From contig NZ_CM001974.1 in assembly GCF_000406105.1 (NCBI RefSeq), forward strand, positions 503,585 to 567,584: DNA of 64,000 nucleotides. Direction: 5' to 3'. Made by a program: the position numbers and the translations under genes. Within the stretch, counting starts at the first letter, position 1. Every line of letters begins with the position of its first letter. Under the pieces are notes generated by a model. The model was not told where the DNA came from. It worked only from the letters and a program-made list of their open reading frames with translations, and ran no database searches. Positions 8,001 through 19,197 of this stretch are shown here, piece after piece. The stretch comes from Dickeya chrysanthemi NCPPB 402 (GTDB lineage Bacteria > Pseudomonadota > Gammaproteobacteria > Enterobacterales > Enterobacteriaceae).

Positions 8001-8664
8001 GGTTCACTTCGGGTGAGAGGGTTTCCTGTCTGGCGCCGTCCTGCCTGATAGCCAGCAGCATTTCCAGCAGACTGGGGTAATTAAACAAGCCGGAAAAATC
8101 GAGCGGATGCGCTCTGTCGCCGCTGGGCAAAATATGGCATTGCAATTCCCGCTCGTAGTGGCGCGGGTATTGGGCTTTTTCAATGGCGGGCAGCGAGCGG
8201 TAATTTTTCAGTACGGCGGTGAAAAAGTGTATTTGCCAGTGCGGATGGCCATAGCCGAGCCGAGCCTGCGTGACAATATGCCGGCGCCAGGCCTGGTCCT
8301 GCGTATAGGCTTCGCTCCACGCGGCCCGACGTTCATTCAGGGTAAATTCGCCGCTGTCATCGTAGACAATCAGAGATAATTGGTGATAAGTCAGCCCGCT
8401 GAACGGATTGGTGCCCGCACCGTTGACAAAGGCGGTAGCCTGACGGGTGCGAGCCAAACGCTCGCGGACATCATCTGTGGGCAATTCCGTATGATCATAC
8501 TGATAACTATCATCTTCTATGCCAGTGAGTTGATCGAGCAACGCACGGGCTTTTTGGTGCAATTCCTGTCGGCTCAATGCCGCCTCCCGGGCGCAGGCGC
8601 GTCCGGCGGCGGCATGTAATTGCCGTTCGAGCAGGGAAGATAAGAATATATTACTATCTGGCAT
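7990..8664 (-). CDS. Hypothetical protein, family not recognised
   Basis: A 224-residue predicted soluble protein without signal peptide or membrane segment. It is rich in Gln, His, Arg and Ala. Notable segments are FVNGAGTNPFSGLTYHQLSL near the middle and GYGHPHWQIHFFTAVL. Its 3' end overlaps the convergent monooxygenase gene by 11 bases. Codon usage looks normal for the region and no better frame exists, so it is probably real. I cannot assign a function. Confidence 0.65.
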   Translation of the reverse strand: MPDSNIFLSSLLERQLHAAAGRACAREAALSRQELHQKARALLDQLTGIEDDSYQYDHTELPTDDVRERLARTRQATAFVNGAGTNPFSGLTYHQLSLIVYDDSGEFTLNERRAAWSEAYTQDQAWRRHIVTQARLGYGHPHWQIHFFTAVLKNYRSLPAIEKAQYPRHYERELQCHILPSGDRAHPLDFSGLFNYPSLLEMLLAIRQDGARQETLSPEVNPIP

Positions 8665-8804
8665 CAGCGTACTCTCCAGAAATGAACCAGCAACCTGCTT
8701 CTCAAAAGCCTGCGTAAAAATGAAAGGGTGGTTGTGGTGTTGTCGAGTAATATACCTTTCATTTTTCAGGTTACCGATGATTAGCCCTACAGCGCCAATC
8801 CATA

Positions 8805-8859
8805 GCGTTGTTCAAAACACAACACTGTTTATCCTGCAACTCGAATTATTTCGGGTATA
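8805..8859. repeat. Degenerate ERIC right-end fragment
   Basis: The segment ends in CCTGCAACTCGAATTATTTCGGGTATA, an ERIC terminal arm. It is preceded by GCGTTGTTCAAAACACAACAC, a decayed form of the last hairpin of the block at 230-264. The rest of the element is absent. It lies 117 bases from a complete ERIC. Confidence 0.75.
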
Positions 8860-8975
8860 ACGCTATTTGAAACTGACTGTATTATTTTTAGTATCGGGTG
8901 TCAGCCATTGATGTTTTATTCAATGTCGGCTTAATTTGCCAGAATGAAGGGTCGCGCTCAATCAAATTTTATGTC

Positions 8976-9173
8976 TATACCCATCATACTTCAAGTTGCA
9001 GGTGTGTTGGCTGCGTTCGTTCACCCGAATCACTTACCTGAGTAAGCTCATCGGGATGAAATGAGAGACATCCTGTCTCTCACCGGAGGCCAGCCGTTGG
9101 CTGGTCAAATTCGTTCCCGACGAATTTGTCACTCTCTTGCCGCCTTCCTGCAACTCGAATTATTTTGGGTATA
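8976..9173. repeat. ERIC element with a three-hairpin insertion (copy B)
   Basis: Bounded by TATACCCATCATACTTCAAGTTGCAGG and CCTGCAACTCGAATTATTTTGGGTATA, which are imperfect inverted repeats. At 198 bp it is about 70 bp longer than the usual 127-bp ERIC. The excess is a block of three hairpins (around 9063-9128) between the central inverted repeat and the CTTGCCGCCTTCCTGC arm. The same block occurs in copy A at 113-178. Confidence 0.88.
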
Positions 9174-9465
9174 AAACCTCTTATTTATTTCATTAACGGA
9201 ATATATGCCGAATAATGGCTGGGCAATCTTTGTCTCTCTCATGATTGCTGGGGGCCGGCAACGAGATGAAGCATTGTCTGTGAAGCATTGTCCGGCTGGC
9301 GATATTGTAAGCAAACAAAGCCGAGCGTGTGAAAAAGGGCTTGCCAGCGGGTGAGAACAGGTCCATAATCAGCGCCATTCCAAACGCCTTAACGTGTTAA
9401 AGCCTTTATAATCAGTGGATTACAAAGAATTAGGTACATTAAGGCTGTTTGAATGACCATCCTAA
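9174..9465. other. Intergenic leader of the first tRNA-Gly gene
   Basis: No credible gene is present. A TATAAT hexamer at 9407-9412, about 54 bases before the tRNA, is the likely -10 box; no clear -35 is visible. Only short, unconvincing minus-strand frames exist. Confidence 0.4.
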
Positions 9466-9541
<76 letters not shown>

Positions 9542-9662
9542 AATTCTTATCGATATCTTTTCTTTTATCTATACTGTATAAGCCATAAGTGACTGTTATT
9601 TGGCGTTACTGTGATTTGATATATCATCGGCAGCACGTTTTTCCACTGATAACGACACCACG

Positions 9663-10589
9663 ATGACACCCATTTTGCTGCTGGATTCCCGTGCGGATGA
9701 ACTGCGGGATGTGCTGCATGACGCCGCCCCGGAGCTGACGCTTTTCATAGGTTCAGGCGAACCTGCTCAGGCCGCTGCGTGCGACATTTGGGTCGGTGAG
9801 CCGGATAAAGCCGCACGGTTACTGGCTCAGGGCGTGAAACCGCGCTGGCTGCAATCCACCTGGGCCGGGTATCGGCCGTTGCTGGCAACCGAGCTACCGC
9901 GTGATTATCGGTTAAGCCGGGCCGTCGGTGTGTTTGGTCAACCTATTGCCGAATATGTCATTGCTTATTTGTTGCAGCATGAGTTGCATTTGTCGCAACG
10001 TGAACGAAGCCAGCAGCGCGGAGAGTGGAAAAAGCTCTTGCCGGGTTCGTTGTCCGGCCGCCGGGTGCTGATTGTCGGCGCGGGCGATATCGGCCGGGAA
10101 GTCGCAACTTTTTTGCAGCCCTTTGGCGTTGTGCTGCAGGGGATAGCTCATTCACCGCGTGCGTTGCCGATGTTTGAACGCGTGGAAGGATTGCCGGCGC
10201 TTGAGCAGAGGGTGGCGTCTGCGGATTATGTCGTCAACATTTTACCGGATACGCCGGCGACGAAGGACATCTACCATGCCGGGATATTCGCTGCGATGAA
10301 ACCCTCGGTACTCTTTATCAATGTTGGCCGTGGTACGGCGGTGGTGGATGCCGATTTGTGCACGGCCTTGCATGAGGGGCAGATAGCGGGCGCGGTGCTG
10401 GATGTGTTTCGGCAAGAACCTCTGCCTGCTGCACATCCGTTCTGGCGCACGCCGAATCTCACCATCACCCCACATGTTGCCGGTCCGCTGATGCCGGCCA
10501 GACTGGGAGCATTATTTCTGGATAATCTACCGCGTTTTCAGCAAGGGCTGGCGCTGGCGGGGGAAGTGGATTTTTCACGTTCTTACTGA
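9663..10589 (+). CDS. D-2-hydroxyacid dehydrogenase (glyoxylate/hydroxypyruvate reductase-like)
   Basis: A 308-residue NAD(P)-dependent D-isomer 2-hydroxyacid dehydrogenase. The dinucleotide-binding motif is VLIVGAGDIGRE near residue 135. The catalytic triad is in place: Arg in INVGRGTAVV, Glu in VFRQEPLP and His in TITPHVAGP. It resembles the GhrA branch in length, but the substrate cannot be deduced. It is bracketed by two identical tRNA-Gly genes, which in E. coli lie adjacent, so it seems to have been inserted into the tRNA cluster. Confidence 0.9.
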   Translation: MTPILLLDSRADELRDVLHDAAPELTLFIGSGEPAQAAACDIWVGEPDKAARLLAQGVKPRWLQSTWAGYRPLLATELPRDYRLSRAVGVFGQPIAEYVIAYLLQHELHLSQRERSQQRGEWKKLLPGSLSGRRVLIVGAGDIGREVATFLQPFGVVLQGIAHSPRALPMFERVEGLPALEQRVASADYVVNILPDTPATKDIYHAGIFAAMKPSVLFINVGRGTAVVDADLCTALHEGQIAGAVLDVFRQEPLPAAHPFWRTPNLTITPHVAGPLMPARLGALFLDNLPRFQQGLALAGEVDFSRSY

Positions 10590-10760
10590 TGACTGGGCGC
10601 CGATTACCGGGGGAGGGATAAAATTGTATTTTCCCTCTTGTCAGAATGAATAGATTGGTTCATAATGCTGCCCTCTTTGCGATTCGTCTTTTTAAATGCA
10701 ATTAAATCAATAAGTTAATTGTAACATCATAAAAGCGATGCAAAATATGCCTACGCCGGT

Positions 10761-10788
10761 TTGCGTTTGTCGAAAAAGCGTCAATACT
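10761..10788 (+). promoter_or_regulatory. Possible promoter of the second tRNA-Gly gene
   Basis: TTGCGT (10761-10766) and AATACT (10783-10788) are separated by 16 bases and followed by a GC-rich discriminator (GCGTCGCG) just before the tRNA. GC-rich discriminators are typical of stringently controlled stable RNA promoters. The hexamer matches are weak. Confidence 0.35.
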
Positions 10789-10802
10789 TAAGCGTCGCGT
10801 TT

Positions 10803-10878
<76 letters not shown>

Positions 10879-11162
10879 ATTTCTCATCCCTTCTTTTTCT
10901 GATTATCGTCATATCGTTTTTCTGCATATGTTCATACTTTTCTGAACAGACTTATCCACAGCCTGAAAACAGGTCTTGTGCGTCGGTATAGAAACATCAT
11001 GAAAAACGCATTAATTCAAATCATTGAAATAAAAAGAAAAATTTATAATAAAAAACACTGTGCAGATCACTTGTACTTTTTGTGATGATTGATTGACAAC
11101 GTTTTTTTAAAATTATCCACAGGAAAATGGTTCATATCGTCAAAGCATTACGGCGGGAAATC

Positions 11163-12302
11163 TCAGGCATCTCGCGGCAAACCTTTTTCGACTGCGCGGA
11201 TAAGTCGCTTCTTCTGCGGCAACTGGACATCAACGGTATGCTGTTTGCGCCGGGCCAGTTGTTGACGGATGGCCCATTGAATATGCTCATCCAGCAATAC
11301 ACTTTCTCCCAGTCGGTTTTGCAGCGCCAGTACAATCTTGTCTTCATAAGGTGCGTTGCCCAGTGCGACGGCGATGTTTCGCAGCCAGCGTTCGTGGCCG
11401 ATGCGTCGAATAGCGGAACCTTCCGTGACCCGCAGGAAACGGGCTTCATCCCAGCTAAACAGTTCCAGTAACTCCGGTGCGTGCAACGCGGCACGTGGGC
11501 TGAAATCGGGTTCGTCGGTGAGTTGTGAAAAGCGGTTCCAGGGGCAAATCAACTGGCAATCGTCGCAGCCGTAAATGCGGTTTCCCATTAAAGGGCGCAG
11601 TCCCTCAGGAATCGCGCCTTCCAGTTCAATCGTCAGGTAGGAAATGCAACGTCGGGCGTCAATGGTATAAGGCTCGACAATCGCGCCGGTGGGGCACGTC
11701 GTCATGCAGGCGACGCATTTACCGCACTGTTCTTCAACCGGCTGGTCTACCGGTAACGGCAAGTCAATCAGCAGTTCTCCCAGAAAGAACCAGGAGCCGG
11801 CTTCCCGGTTTAGCACCAGTGAGTGCTTGCCAACCCAGCCAAGCCCGGCCTTGGCGGCTAGCGGCCGTTCCATGATCGGCGCTGAGTCGACGAAGGGGCG
11901 AAATTGCAAGTCGCCGCAGTGCGCCTGAATCCGGTCGCCCAGTTTTTTCAGCCGCTGGCGCAGTAACTTATGATAGTCGCGCCCCAATGCATAACGGCTG
12001 ACATAACCGAGGCGCGGATTTTTCAGCGTACTGGCAAACGCCGCTTTGGCCGGCAGGTAGTTCATGCGCACGCTGATGACGCGTAACGTGCCGGGCAACA
12101 GTTCATGCGGGCGTGCCCGCATCATGCCGTGGCGTGCCATCCATTCCATTTCACCGTGGTATTGTTTATCAAGCCACGCCTGTAGCCGAGGTTCTTCATG
12201 AGACAAATAGGTGTCGCAAATCCCTACATGCTGGAAACCCAATTCCAGCCCCCATTGTTTGATGAGTTGTGCGAGTTCGTTGAGATCGTAGGGGTATGCC
12301 AT
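11163..12302 (-). CDS. queG: Epoxyqueuosine reductase QueG
   Basis: A 379-residue cobalamin and iron-sulfur enzyme that performs the last step of queuosine synthesis, reducing epoxyqueuosine in tRNA. Two [4Fe-4S] motifs are complete: C193-x2-C196-x2-C199-x3-C203 and C246-x2-C249-x3-C253, with C219 also present. The conserved FVDSAP segment carries the probable catalytic aspartate (D139). A HEAT-like C-terminal tail binds tRNA in known structures. It is divergent from nnr, as in E. coli. Confidence 0.97.
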   Translation of the reverse strand: MAYPYDLNELAQLIKQWGLELGFQHVGICDTYLSHEEPRLQAWLDKQYHGEMEWMARHGMMRARPHELLPGTLRVISVRMNYLPAKAAFASTLKNPRLGYVSRYALGRDYHKLLRQRLKKLGDRIQAHCGDLQFRPFVDSAPIMERPLAAKAGLGWVGKHSLVLNREAGSWFFLGELLIDLPLPVDQPVEEQCGKCVACMTTCPTGAIVEPYTIDARRCISYLTIELEGAIPEGLRPLMGNRIYGCDDCQLICPWNRFSQLTDEPDFSPRAALHAPELLELFSWDEARFLRVTEGSAIRRIGHERWLRNIAVALGNAPYEDKIVLALQNRLGESVLLDEHIQWAIRQQLARRKQHTVDVQLPQKKRLIRAVEKGLPRDA

Positions 12303-12475
12303 GCGTAACCATTAGGGAAAAGACCGAGGGCTGATTTTACCATTGGTTGCCCGAATAGGGCTCGTGCTGAATCTTATTCGGCGAATCGTTATCTTTCCTT
12401 ATCTCTGCTTATGGCGCTTGCCGGCAGACCTTGCTAAGTTGAGGCGCACAATTCTACTCCCGACGGAGGGATGGC

Positions 12476-14017
12476 ATGCATCAGGAGCAACGCGTGTATC
12501 AGCCCGGCGGATCATCACCCGACCTGCCTCATACTGTCTTTTTGCCTGACTGGTTGCGCCGCGAGGAGCCGCAGGCGGCGGAGTCCGTCGGCGTCTCACT
12601 ACATAGGTTAATGCAACGTGCGGGGGACGCGGCCTTTCGCATCGCCCGGCGGCAGTATCCTGCAGCCCGGCATTGGCTGATTCTGTGCGGGCATGGCAAC
12701 AATGGCGGTGATGGGTATGTGGTGGCCACGCTGGCGCGCGCTGCAGGTATAGCGGTAACGGTGATTGCGGGGAGCGGCGAACGGCCTCTGCCGCCGCAAG
12801 CGCATCTGGCGCGTCAGGCATGGCGCGATGCCAACGGTAGCGAACAGTCTGGCGATGCGCCCTGGCCGGATGGCGTGGATTTGATCATCGACGGTCTGCT
12901 GGGAACCGGGCTGACATCTGCCCCGCGGGCGCCTTATGACGCACTGATCGTTCAGGCTAATCGCCATCCGGCGCCGATCGTCGCGCTGGATATCCCCTCT
13001 GGATTGAATGCACAAACCGGCGTTTATGCCGGTGCCGTGATTCATGCCGCGCATACGGTGACCTTTATCGCGCTGAAACCCGGTTTATTAACCGGTCAGG
13101 CGCGGGATGTTGTCGGTCGGCTCCATTTCCATGATTTAGGACTGAGCGATTGGCTGGCGCAACAAACGGCGCCGATTACTCGTTTAAGCGCGGCCTCACT
13201 GACGCAATGGCTGAAGCCGCGACGTCCGGGCGCGCACAAAGGCGAGCACGGTCGATTATTGATTATCGGCGGCGACGACGGTACCGGTGGCGCAGTTTTT
13301 ATGGCGGGTGAGGCGGCATTACGTAGTGGCGCAGGTTTGGTGCGAGTGCTTACTCACAAAAATTATCTGGCCGCGTTACTGGTGTCTCGCCCGGAATTGA
13401 TGGCGCAGGAGCTGACTACGGATTCGGTAAAAGCAGGAATAGCCTGGGCGGATGTGGTGGTTATCGGTCCCGGTTTAGGCCAGCGTGAGTGGGGCAAAAA
13501 CGCACTGCGAATCGTGGAAAATTGTAACAAATCCATGTTATGGGATGCTGATGCGCTCAACCTGCTGGCAATCAGCCCGTATAAACGTCAGAATCGCGTT
13601 TTGACGCCACATCCCGGTGAAGCGGCCCGTCTGTTGAATTGTCGGATTGCCGATATTGAAAGTGATCGCTTACTTGCTGCACAGCGTCTGGTTAAACGCT
13701 ATGGCGGCGTGGTAGTGCTAAAAGGCGCCGGGACGGTGCTGGCGAGCGAGCAAGGGGCTTTATCCATCGCCGATGTGGGGAATCCCGGTATGGCGACCGG
13801 CGGCATGGGCGACGTGCTGGCGGGGATGATTGGGGCGATGCTGGCGCAAGGGTTGTCGTTGTACGATGCGGCCTGCGCCGGTTGTGTGGCCCACGGTGCG
13901 GCGGCCGATTGGCTGGCGCAGCGGCAGGGCACACGCGGGATGTTGGCAACCGATTTGATGGCGGTATTGCCGCAGTATGTAAATCCTGAGCGGATATCCT
14001 TAGAAAATACAGAATGA
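12476..14017 (+). CDS. nnr: Bifunctional NAD(P)HX epimerase/dehydratase Nnr
   Basis: A 513-residue two-domain repair enzyme for hydrated NADH and NADPH. The N-terminal YjeF epimerase domain (about 20-220) has [11 protein letters not shown] and DGLLGTGL. The C-terminal ADP-dependent dehydratase domain (about 240-500) has [26 protein letters not shown] and [23 protein letters not shown] ribosome site lies 6 bases before the ATG. Its end overlaps tsaE by 4 bases (ATGA), the start of a run of overlapping genes reaching miaA. Confidence 0.97.
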   Translation: MHQEQRVYQPGGSSPDLPHTVFLPDWLRREEPQAAESVGVSLHRLMQRAGDAAFRIARRQYPAARHWLILCGHGNNGGDGYVVATLARAAGIAVTVIAGSGERPLPPQAHLARQAWRDANGSEQSGDAPWPDGVDLIIDGLLGTGLTSAPRAPYDALIVQANRHPAPIVALDIPSGLNAQTGVYAGAVIHAAHTVTFIALKPGLLTGQARDVVGRLHFHDLGLSDWLAQQTAPITRLSAASLTQWLKPRRPGAHKGEHGRLLIIGGDDGTGGAVFMAGEAALRSGAGLVRVLTHKNYLAALLVSRPELMAQELTTDSVKAGIAWADVVVIGPGLGQREWGKNALRIVENCNKSMLWDADALNLLAISPYKRQNRVLTPHPGEAARLLNCRIADIESDRLLAAQRLVKRYGGVVVLKGAGTVLASEQGALSIADVGNPGMATGGMGDVLAGMIGAMLAQGLSLYDAACAGCVAHGAAADWLAQRQGTRGMLATDLMAVLPQYVNPERISLENTE

Positions 14018-14496
14018 AAACGCTTTTGTTACCTTTGCCGGATGAGGCAGCCACGATTGCGCTGGGGGCGGCGTTAGCCAAAGCCTGCGAGCGCGCTACC
14101 ATTATTTACCTACTGGGTGATCTGGGGGCAGGAAAAACTACGCTGAGCCGTGGGTTCCTGCAGGCATTGGGTCATCAGGGCAATGTGAAAAGCCCGACGT
14201 ATACACTGGTGGAGCCTTATGCGCTGCTGCCGCGTCCGGTATATCACTTCGATCTTTATCGGCTGGCTGACCCGGAAGAACTCGAGTTCATGGGGATTCG
14301 CGACTATTTGTCGCAGGATGCGCTCTGCCTGATTGAGTGGCCGCAGCAAGGCGCGGGTATCCTGCCGGATGCGGATGTCGAGTTGTTGCTCAGTTATCAG
14401 GGGGCGGGGCGCCAGGCGGAGATCACGGCGCGTACACCGCAGGGCGAGCGCATGATGGCGACGCTGATTGCGCAATCGGAGCAAGACGCGTCATGA
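14014..14496 (+). CDS. tsaE: tRNA threonylcarbamoyladenosine ATPase TsaE
   Basis: A 160-residue P-loop ATPase that works with TsaB and TsaD in making t6A37 on ANN-decoding tRNAs. The Walker A motif GDLGAGKTT is near residue 36, [10 protein letters not shown] follows, and the FDLYRL and LIEWPQQG segments are conserved. It overlaps nnr upstream and amiB downstream by 4 bases each (ATGA), implying translational coupling. Confidence 0.96.
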   Translation: MKTLLLPLPDEAATIALGAALAKACERATIIYLLGDLGAGKTTLSRGFLQALGHQGNVKSPTYTLVEPYALLPRPVYHFDLYRLADPEELEFMGIRDYLSQDALCLIEWPQQGAGILPDADVELLLSYQGAGRQAEITARTPQGERMMATLIAQSEQDAS

Positions 14497-16164
14497 CTGT
14501 GCGGTTAATCAACGCTCTGGCCGGGCTCTTGCTGATGTTGTCCTGGCCGTTGTGGGCGAGCAGTCTGACTGATATCCGGGTGAATAACGCCGCCGGCGAA
14601 GCGGTTGTGACGCTGAGTTTCAGCGGTCAGCCGGTATATGAATACTTTTCGTTGGATAACCCCAGCCGGGTTGTTATCGATATCAGCCAGTCTGGTGTGA
14701 TAAAAGGGCTGCCGCTGGTGTTTAACGGCCAAAACCTGATTTCTCGTATCCGTTCCAGTAATGCTAAGGATCCGAAAAGCCTGCGTCTGGTGTTGGACCT
14801 GACGCAAAAGGTGCAGGTTAAATCGGCGAAAGAAGGCAATGGCGCCGTTTTCACGCTGACGGGTGAACGCAAACCCACGGCTCGCAAGCCAGCCGTGCAA
14901 TCTGCGCAACCATCGGCACAGGCCGGGCGTAATCCTTTCGTTCCTCAGTCATCCTCGGCAGCGGTTGCCGCCGCACCGACCCGTGTTTCGGGGCGGGCAG
15001 GCAACGGCGAGAAAATCATTGTGGCGATTGATGCCGGTCACGGAGGTCAGGATCCGGGGGGCTTCCGGCCCCGGGGGGCTGCATGAAAAAAACGTCACTA
15101 TCTCGATAGCGCGTAAGCTGCGGGCCATTATGAGCGCCGATCCGGCGTTCAAACCGGTGTTGACCCGCGATGGCGACTACTTTATTTCGGTGATGGGGCG
15201 TTCCGACGTAGCGCGTAAACAAGGCGCTAATCTGCTGGTCTCTATTCATGCCGATGCCGCGCCCAATCGCGGTGCGACCGGCGCCTCTGTGTGGGTACTA
15301 TCCAATCGGCGTGCCAACAGTGAAATGGCCAACTGGCTGGAACAACACGAAAAACAGTCCGAGTTGTTGGGCGGGGCGGGCGATTTGCTGGCCAACAGCG
15401 CTGCCGATCCCTACCTGAGCCAGGCGGTGCTGGATCTGCAATTCGGGCATTCTCAGCGGGTGGGCTACGATGTGGCGGTAAAAGTGCTGCGTGAGCTGCA
15501 ACGGGTCGGCAGTCTGCATAAGCGCCGGCCGGAGCACGCCAGCCTGGGGGTGTTGCGTTCACCGGATATTCCGTCGTTACTGGTGGAAACCGGGTTTATT
15601 TCTAATCCGAGCGAGGAACGGCTGCTGGGCAGCAACGAGTATCAGGAAAAAGTCGCCAACGCCGTCTATCAAGGGTTGCGTAGCTATTTCCAGACTCATC
15701 CGTTACAAAACGTCCCAAAGCAGGAAAACCGTCCGCTCGCCCCGCAGACGGTGAAACAGACAATAACCGCTGAGCCGGCGCAAATCGCAACGGGGACCAC
15801 GCTGCGCCATACCGTGGCGACCGGAGAAACCCTGTCGGGAATCGCTACGCGTTATGGCGTCACTATGGACGCCATCCGTGAAATTAACCGCCTGAAAAAA
15901 GACGTGGTCTGGGTGGGGCAGCGGCTGAAGATTCCTGCCGGCGCGTCATCGGTGGCCACGGCGAAGGGGAAAAGCGCTGCAACCGCGCCGGCACCACAGG
16001 CGAAGAAAAGCGCAACTGTGATAAAACACAAAGTCGTACGGGGCGATACGCTGAGTGATATTGCCGCCCGATACGGCGTAAGCATGAAAGCGATCCAGCA
16101 GGCGAACAACATGTCTTCCGGGACGGTGCAGTTGGGGCAAATGTTGATTATCCCTTCGGCCTGA
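14493..16164 (+). pseudogene. amiB: N-acetylmuramoyl-L-alanine amidase AmiB, frameshifted
   Basis: The first frame runs 14493-15086 and encodes a signal peptide, an AMIN domain and the start of the amidase ([13 protein letters not shown]), then stops. The rest of the Amidase_3 domain and two LysM repeats (about 15805-15940 and 16020-16155) lie one frame over, to 16164. Removing one G from the six-G run at 15056-15061 restores [17 protein letters not shown] and a protein of about 556 residues. AmiB cleaves septal peptidoglycan during division and is activated by EnvC. Everything else looks undamaged, so this may be a recent mutation, a phase-variable tract or a sequencing error. Confidence 0.88.
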
Positions 16165-16187
16165 GCCTGAGGAAACGAGGAGAATCC

Positions 16188-18137
16188 ATGCCGATTCAGG
16201 TATTGCCACCCCAGTTGGCGAACCAAATCGCTGCCGGCGAGGTGGTAGAGCGGCCCGCTTCCGTCGTCAAAGAGCTGGTGGAAAATAGTCTGGATGCCGG
16301 TGCGACGCGAATCGATATCGACATCGAACGTGGCGGCGCGAAGCTGATTCGTATTCGGGACAACGGTTGTGGTATTGGGAAGGCCGATCTGGCGCTGGCG
16401 CTGGCACGACATGCCACCAGTAAGATCGCGACGCTTGATGATCTGGAAGCGATTGTCAGTCTGGGGTTTCGCGGAGAAGCCTTGGCCAGTATCAGTTCGG
16501 TCTCGCGTCTGACGCTCACTTCCCGTACAGAAGCGCAGGCAGAAGCGTGGCAGGCCTATGCGGAAGGGCGCGAGATGGCGGTGACCGTTAAACCGGCGGC
16601 ACATCCGGTTGGGACGACGTTGGAAGTGCTCGATCTGTTTTACAACACGCCGGCCAGACGCAAATTTCTGCGCACTGAAAAAACAGAGTTCATGCATATC
16701 GATGAGGTGGTGCGGCGTATTGCGCTGGCGCGCTTCGATGTGGCGATCACCTTGCATCACAACGGTAAGCTGATTCGGCAATATCGTGCGGTGTCGGAAC
16801 CTGCTCAGCGTGAGCGGCGGCTCGGCAGCATCTGCGGCGCGGCGTTTTTGCAGCATGCGCTGGCGGTTTCCTGGCAGCATGGCGATCTGAATATTCATGG
16901 CTGGGTGGCCGACCCGGTCGGATCGCGCCAGTTACCTGAAATGCAGTACTGCTATGTCAACCAACGCATGATGCGTGATCGTTTGATTAATCATGCGATT
17001 CGTCAGGCGTATCAGGATCAGTTACGTGATGAGCAACAGCCGGCTTATGTGTTGTATCTGGAGGTCGACCCTCACCAGGTGGATGTCAACGTGCATCCTG
17101 CCAAGCATGAGGTGCGCTTCCATCAAGCCCGGCTGGTGCATGACTTTATCTATCAGGCGGTAATGACGGTGCTGCAGCAGGCGGCGTCGCCGCGCCTGAG
17201 TGGCGTCGGCGATGCTCAAGCGGCGGCGGCGACATGGCAGCAGGAAAACCGCATCGCCGCAGGTGAAAACCATTTTGCCCGACCGGCTGTCCAGAGGCAG
17301 GACATGCCTGAAGCGGCGCCTCCGGCGAAGACGGCGGGGGCAGCCGGGCGACAGGCGCGTGAGCCGCCGCCGCCGAGAACGCAAACGACCGGCTACCAAA
17401 AGAAACAGGGCGAACTGTACCAACAGTTGCTGCATACTGAATCTTCACGACCACACAGCGTCGCCCGCGATACTTCGCCCGCAAAAGATTCACCCGCAAA
17501 AGATTCGCCGGCGGTACGGCGCGAGACGCCGGAAAAAACGGCGGTCGCCGCCGAATCTCTCCCGTTGGAGAGCCATGCATTGGGGCTGGGGCGGGTGCTG
17601 GCGGTGTATCCGCCGGCTTATGCGTTGGTGGAGTATCGTCAGGGGCTGGCGTTATTGTCGTTGACCGTGGCGGAGCGTTACCTTCGTCAGGCGCAATTGA
17701 CGCCATCGGCGAGTGGTGAAGGATTGCGGCCCCAACCGCTGTTGATCCCGCAACGGCTGATGCTTGACGCATCCGAAATGGTGGTTATGCAGCAACAATT
17801 GCCGTTGTTGACGCTTATGGGCATCGAGGTGGAGCTATCGCCGCCGCGCGCTACGTTGCGGGCGGTACCTTTACCATTGAGACAACAAAATTTACAAAAC
17901 TTGATTTCTGACCTGCTAGGCTATCTCGCTGATTCCCATGACGTGAAGCCTGATGCAGTGGCGGCGTGGATAGCCGGGCAACTCGGTAGCGAACGTGAAA
18001 ACTGGACGCTGGCTCAGGCGGTACAGTTGCTATCCGATGTGGAACGTTTATGTCCGTTGTTGGTGAAAACGCCGCCGTCAGAATTGTTATATGTGATGGA
18101 TATTGAATCTGCCGTCAGGGCGTTAAAGCATGAATGA
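16188..18137 (+). CDS. mutL: DNA mismatch repair protein MutL
   Basis: A 649-residue GHKL ATPase that links MutS mismatch recognition to MutH and UvrD. The N-terminal ATPase domain has [18 protein letters not shown] and [12 protein letters not shown], and the transducer domain has [15 protein letters not shown] Pro/Ala/Lys-rich linker spans about residues 340-460. The C-terminal dimerisation domain starts near [15 protein letters not shown] and lacks the DQHA(X)2E(X)4E endonuclease motif, as expected for a MutH-containing organism. The linker has a 15-base tandem repeat (17475-17504) encoding SPAKD twice. It overlaps miaA by 8 bases. Confidence 0.98.
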   Translation: MPIQVLPPQLANQIAAGEVVERPASVVKELVENSLDAGATRIDIDIERGGAKLIRIRDNGCGIGKADLALALARHATSKIATLDDLEAIVSLGFRGEALASISSVSRLTLTSRTEAQAEAWQAYAEGREMAVTVKPAAHPVGTTLEVLDLFYNTPARRKFLRTEKTEFMHIDEVVRRIALARFDVAITLHHNGKLIRQYRAVSEPAQRERRLGSICGAAFLQHALAVSWQHGDLNIHGWVADPVGSRQLPEMQYCYVNQRMMRDRLINHAIRQAYQDQLRDEQQPAYVLYLEVDPHQVDVNVHPAKHEVRFHQARLVHDFIYQAVMTVLQQAASPRLSGVGDAQAAAATWQQENRIAAGENHFARPAVQRQDMPEAAPPAKTAGAAGRQAREPPPPRTQTTGYQKKQGELYQQLLHTESSRPHSVARDTSPAKDSPAKDSPAVRRETPEKTAVAAESLPLESHALGLGRVLAVYPPAYALVEYRQGLALLSLTVAERYLRQAQLTPSASGEGLRPQPLLIPQRLMLDASEMVVMQQQLPLLTLMGIEVELSPPRATLRAVPLPLRQQNLQNLISDLLGYLADSHDVKPDAVAAWIAGQLGSERENWTLAQAVQLLSDVERLCPLLVKTPPSELLYVMDIESAVRALKHE

Positions 18138-19071
18138 GTTTGAAACGGCGCAACATCCGCCGGCCATTTTTATCATGGGGCCGACAGCGTCCGGGAAAAC
18201 CGCGCTGGCGATGGCGTTGCGCGAGCATCTTCCCGTTGAGTTGATTAGCGTAGATTCGGCGCTGATTTATCGTGGTATGGATATCGGTACGGCGAAACCC
18301 AGTCAGGAAGAGCTGGTGCGAGCCCCGCATCGCCTGCTTGATATCCTTGACCCGGCAGAGGCCTATTCTGCAGCCGATTTTCGACGTGATGCGTTGCAGG
18401 CGATGGCGGAGGTCACCGCAGCCGGGCGTATTCCGTTGCTGGTGGGCGGGACGATGTTGTATTTCAAAGCGCTGCTGGAAGGGTTGTCGCCACTGCCGTC
18501 GGCGGATGCGCGGGTACGGCAGGAAATCGAACAGCGTGCGCGTAACGAGGGATGGGAAGCGTTACATCGCCAGTTAAGTGTCATCGATCCGGTGGCGGCG
18601 GCTCGGATTCATCCAAATGATCCGCAGAGACTGTCTCGGGCACTGGAAGTTTTTTTCGTTTCAGGTAACACTTTAACTGAGTTGACAAAGACATCCGGGG
18701 AAGCGTTGCCCTACCGTGTTCATCAGTTTGCGATTGCTCCGGCAACGCGTGAATTGTTGCATGAGCGGATAGCGTTGCGTTTCAGGCAGATGTTGGAATC
18801 AGGTTTTGAAGCAGAGGCCCGGGCGTTGTTTGCCCGACCGGATCTGAATCCTGCGTTGCCGTCGATTCGTTGTGTTGGATATCGCCAGATGTGGTCATAT
18901 TTATCAGGCGAGATAGATTACGATGAGATGGTGTATCGTGGCATCTGCGCCACCCGGCAACTGGCAAAGCGCCAGATGACCTGGTTGCGCGGTTGGGAAG
19001 AGGTTCGCTGGCTTGACAGCGACCAGCCTGTAGAAGCGTTACGCACGGTGATTCAGGTTGTTAGTGCATAG
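18130..19071 (+). CDS. miaA: tRNA dimethylallyltransferase MiaA
   Basis: A 313-residue enzyme that transfers dimethylallyl to A37 of tRNAs reading UNN codons. The P-loop is GPTASGKT at residues 17-24. [17 protein letters not shown] and the later RCVGYRQMW and [15 protein letters not shown] segments bind substrate and tRNA. It overlaps mutL by 8 bases and leads to hfq after 126 bases, the classical amiB-mutL-miaA-hfq superoperon. Confidence 0.98.
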   Translation: MNEFETAQHPPAIFIMGPTASGKTALAMALREHLPVELISVDSALIYRGMDIGTAKPSQEELVRAPHRLLDILDPAEAYSAADFRRDALQAMAEVTAAGRIPLLVGGTMLYFKALLEGLSPLPSADARVRQEIEQRARNEGWEALHRQLSVIDPVAAARIHPNDPQRLSRALEVFFVSGNTLTELTKTSGEALPYRVHQFAIAPATRELLHERIALRFRQMLESGFEAEARALFARPDLNPALPSIRCVGYRQMWSYLSGEIDYDEMVYRGICATRQLAKRQMTWLRGWEEVRWLDSDQPVEALRTVIQVVSA

Positions 19072-19197
19072 GTTAGGCGATTGTGTACAATTGCCTGTGT
19101 CTACAATTGACTGATTCTCGGCACAAATTTTTATAACGTTATTTTAGGGCCGCAGGGTTCTTTGTTACAAACAACAAGCAAATAAGGAAAATATAGA

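Noticed and set aside
15852..16898. 348-residue frame opposite amiB and mutL
   Set aside because: It spans two real genes on the other strand and has low-complexity, implausible composition.
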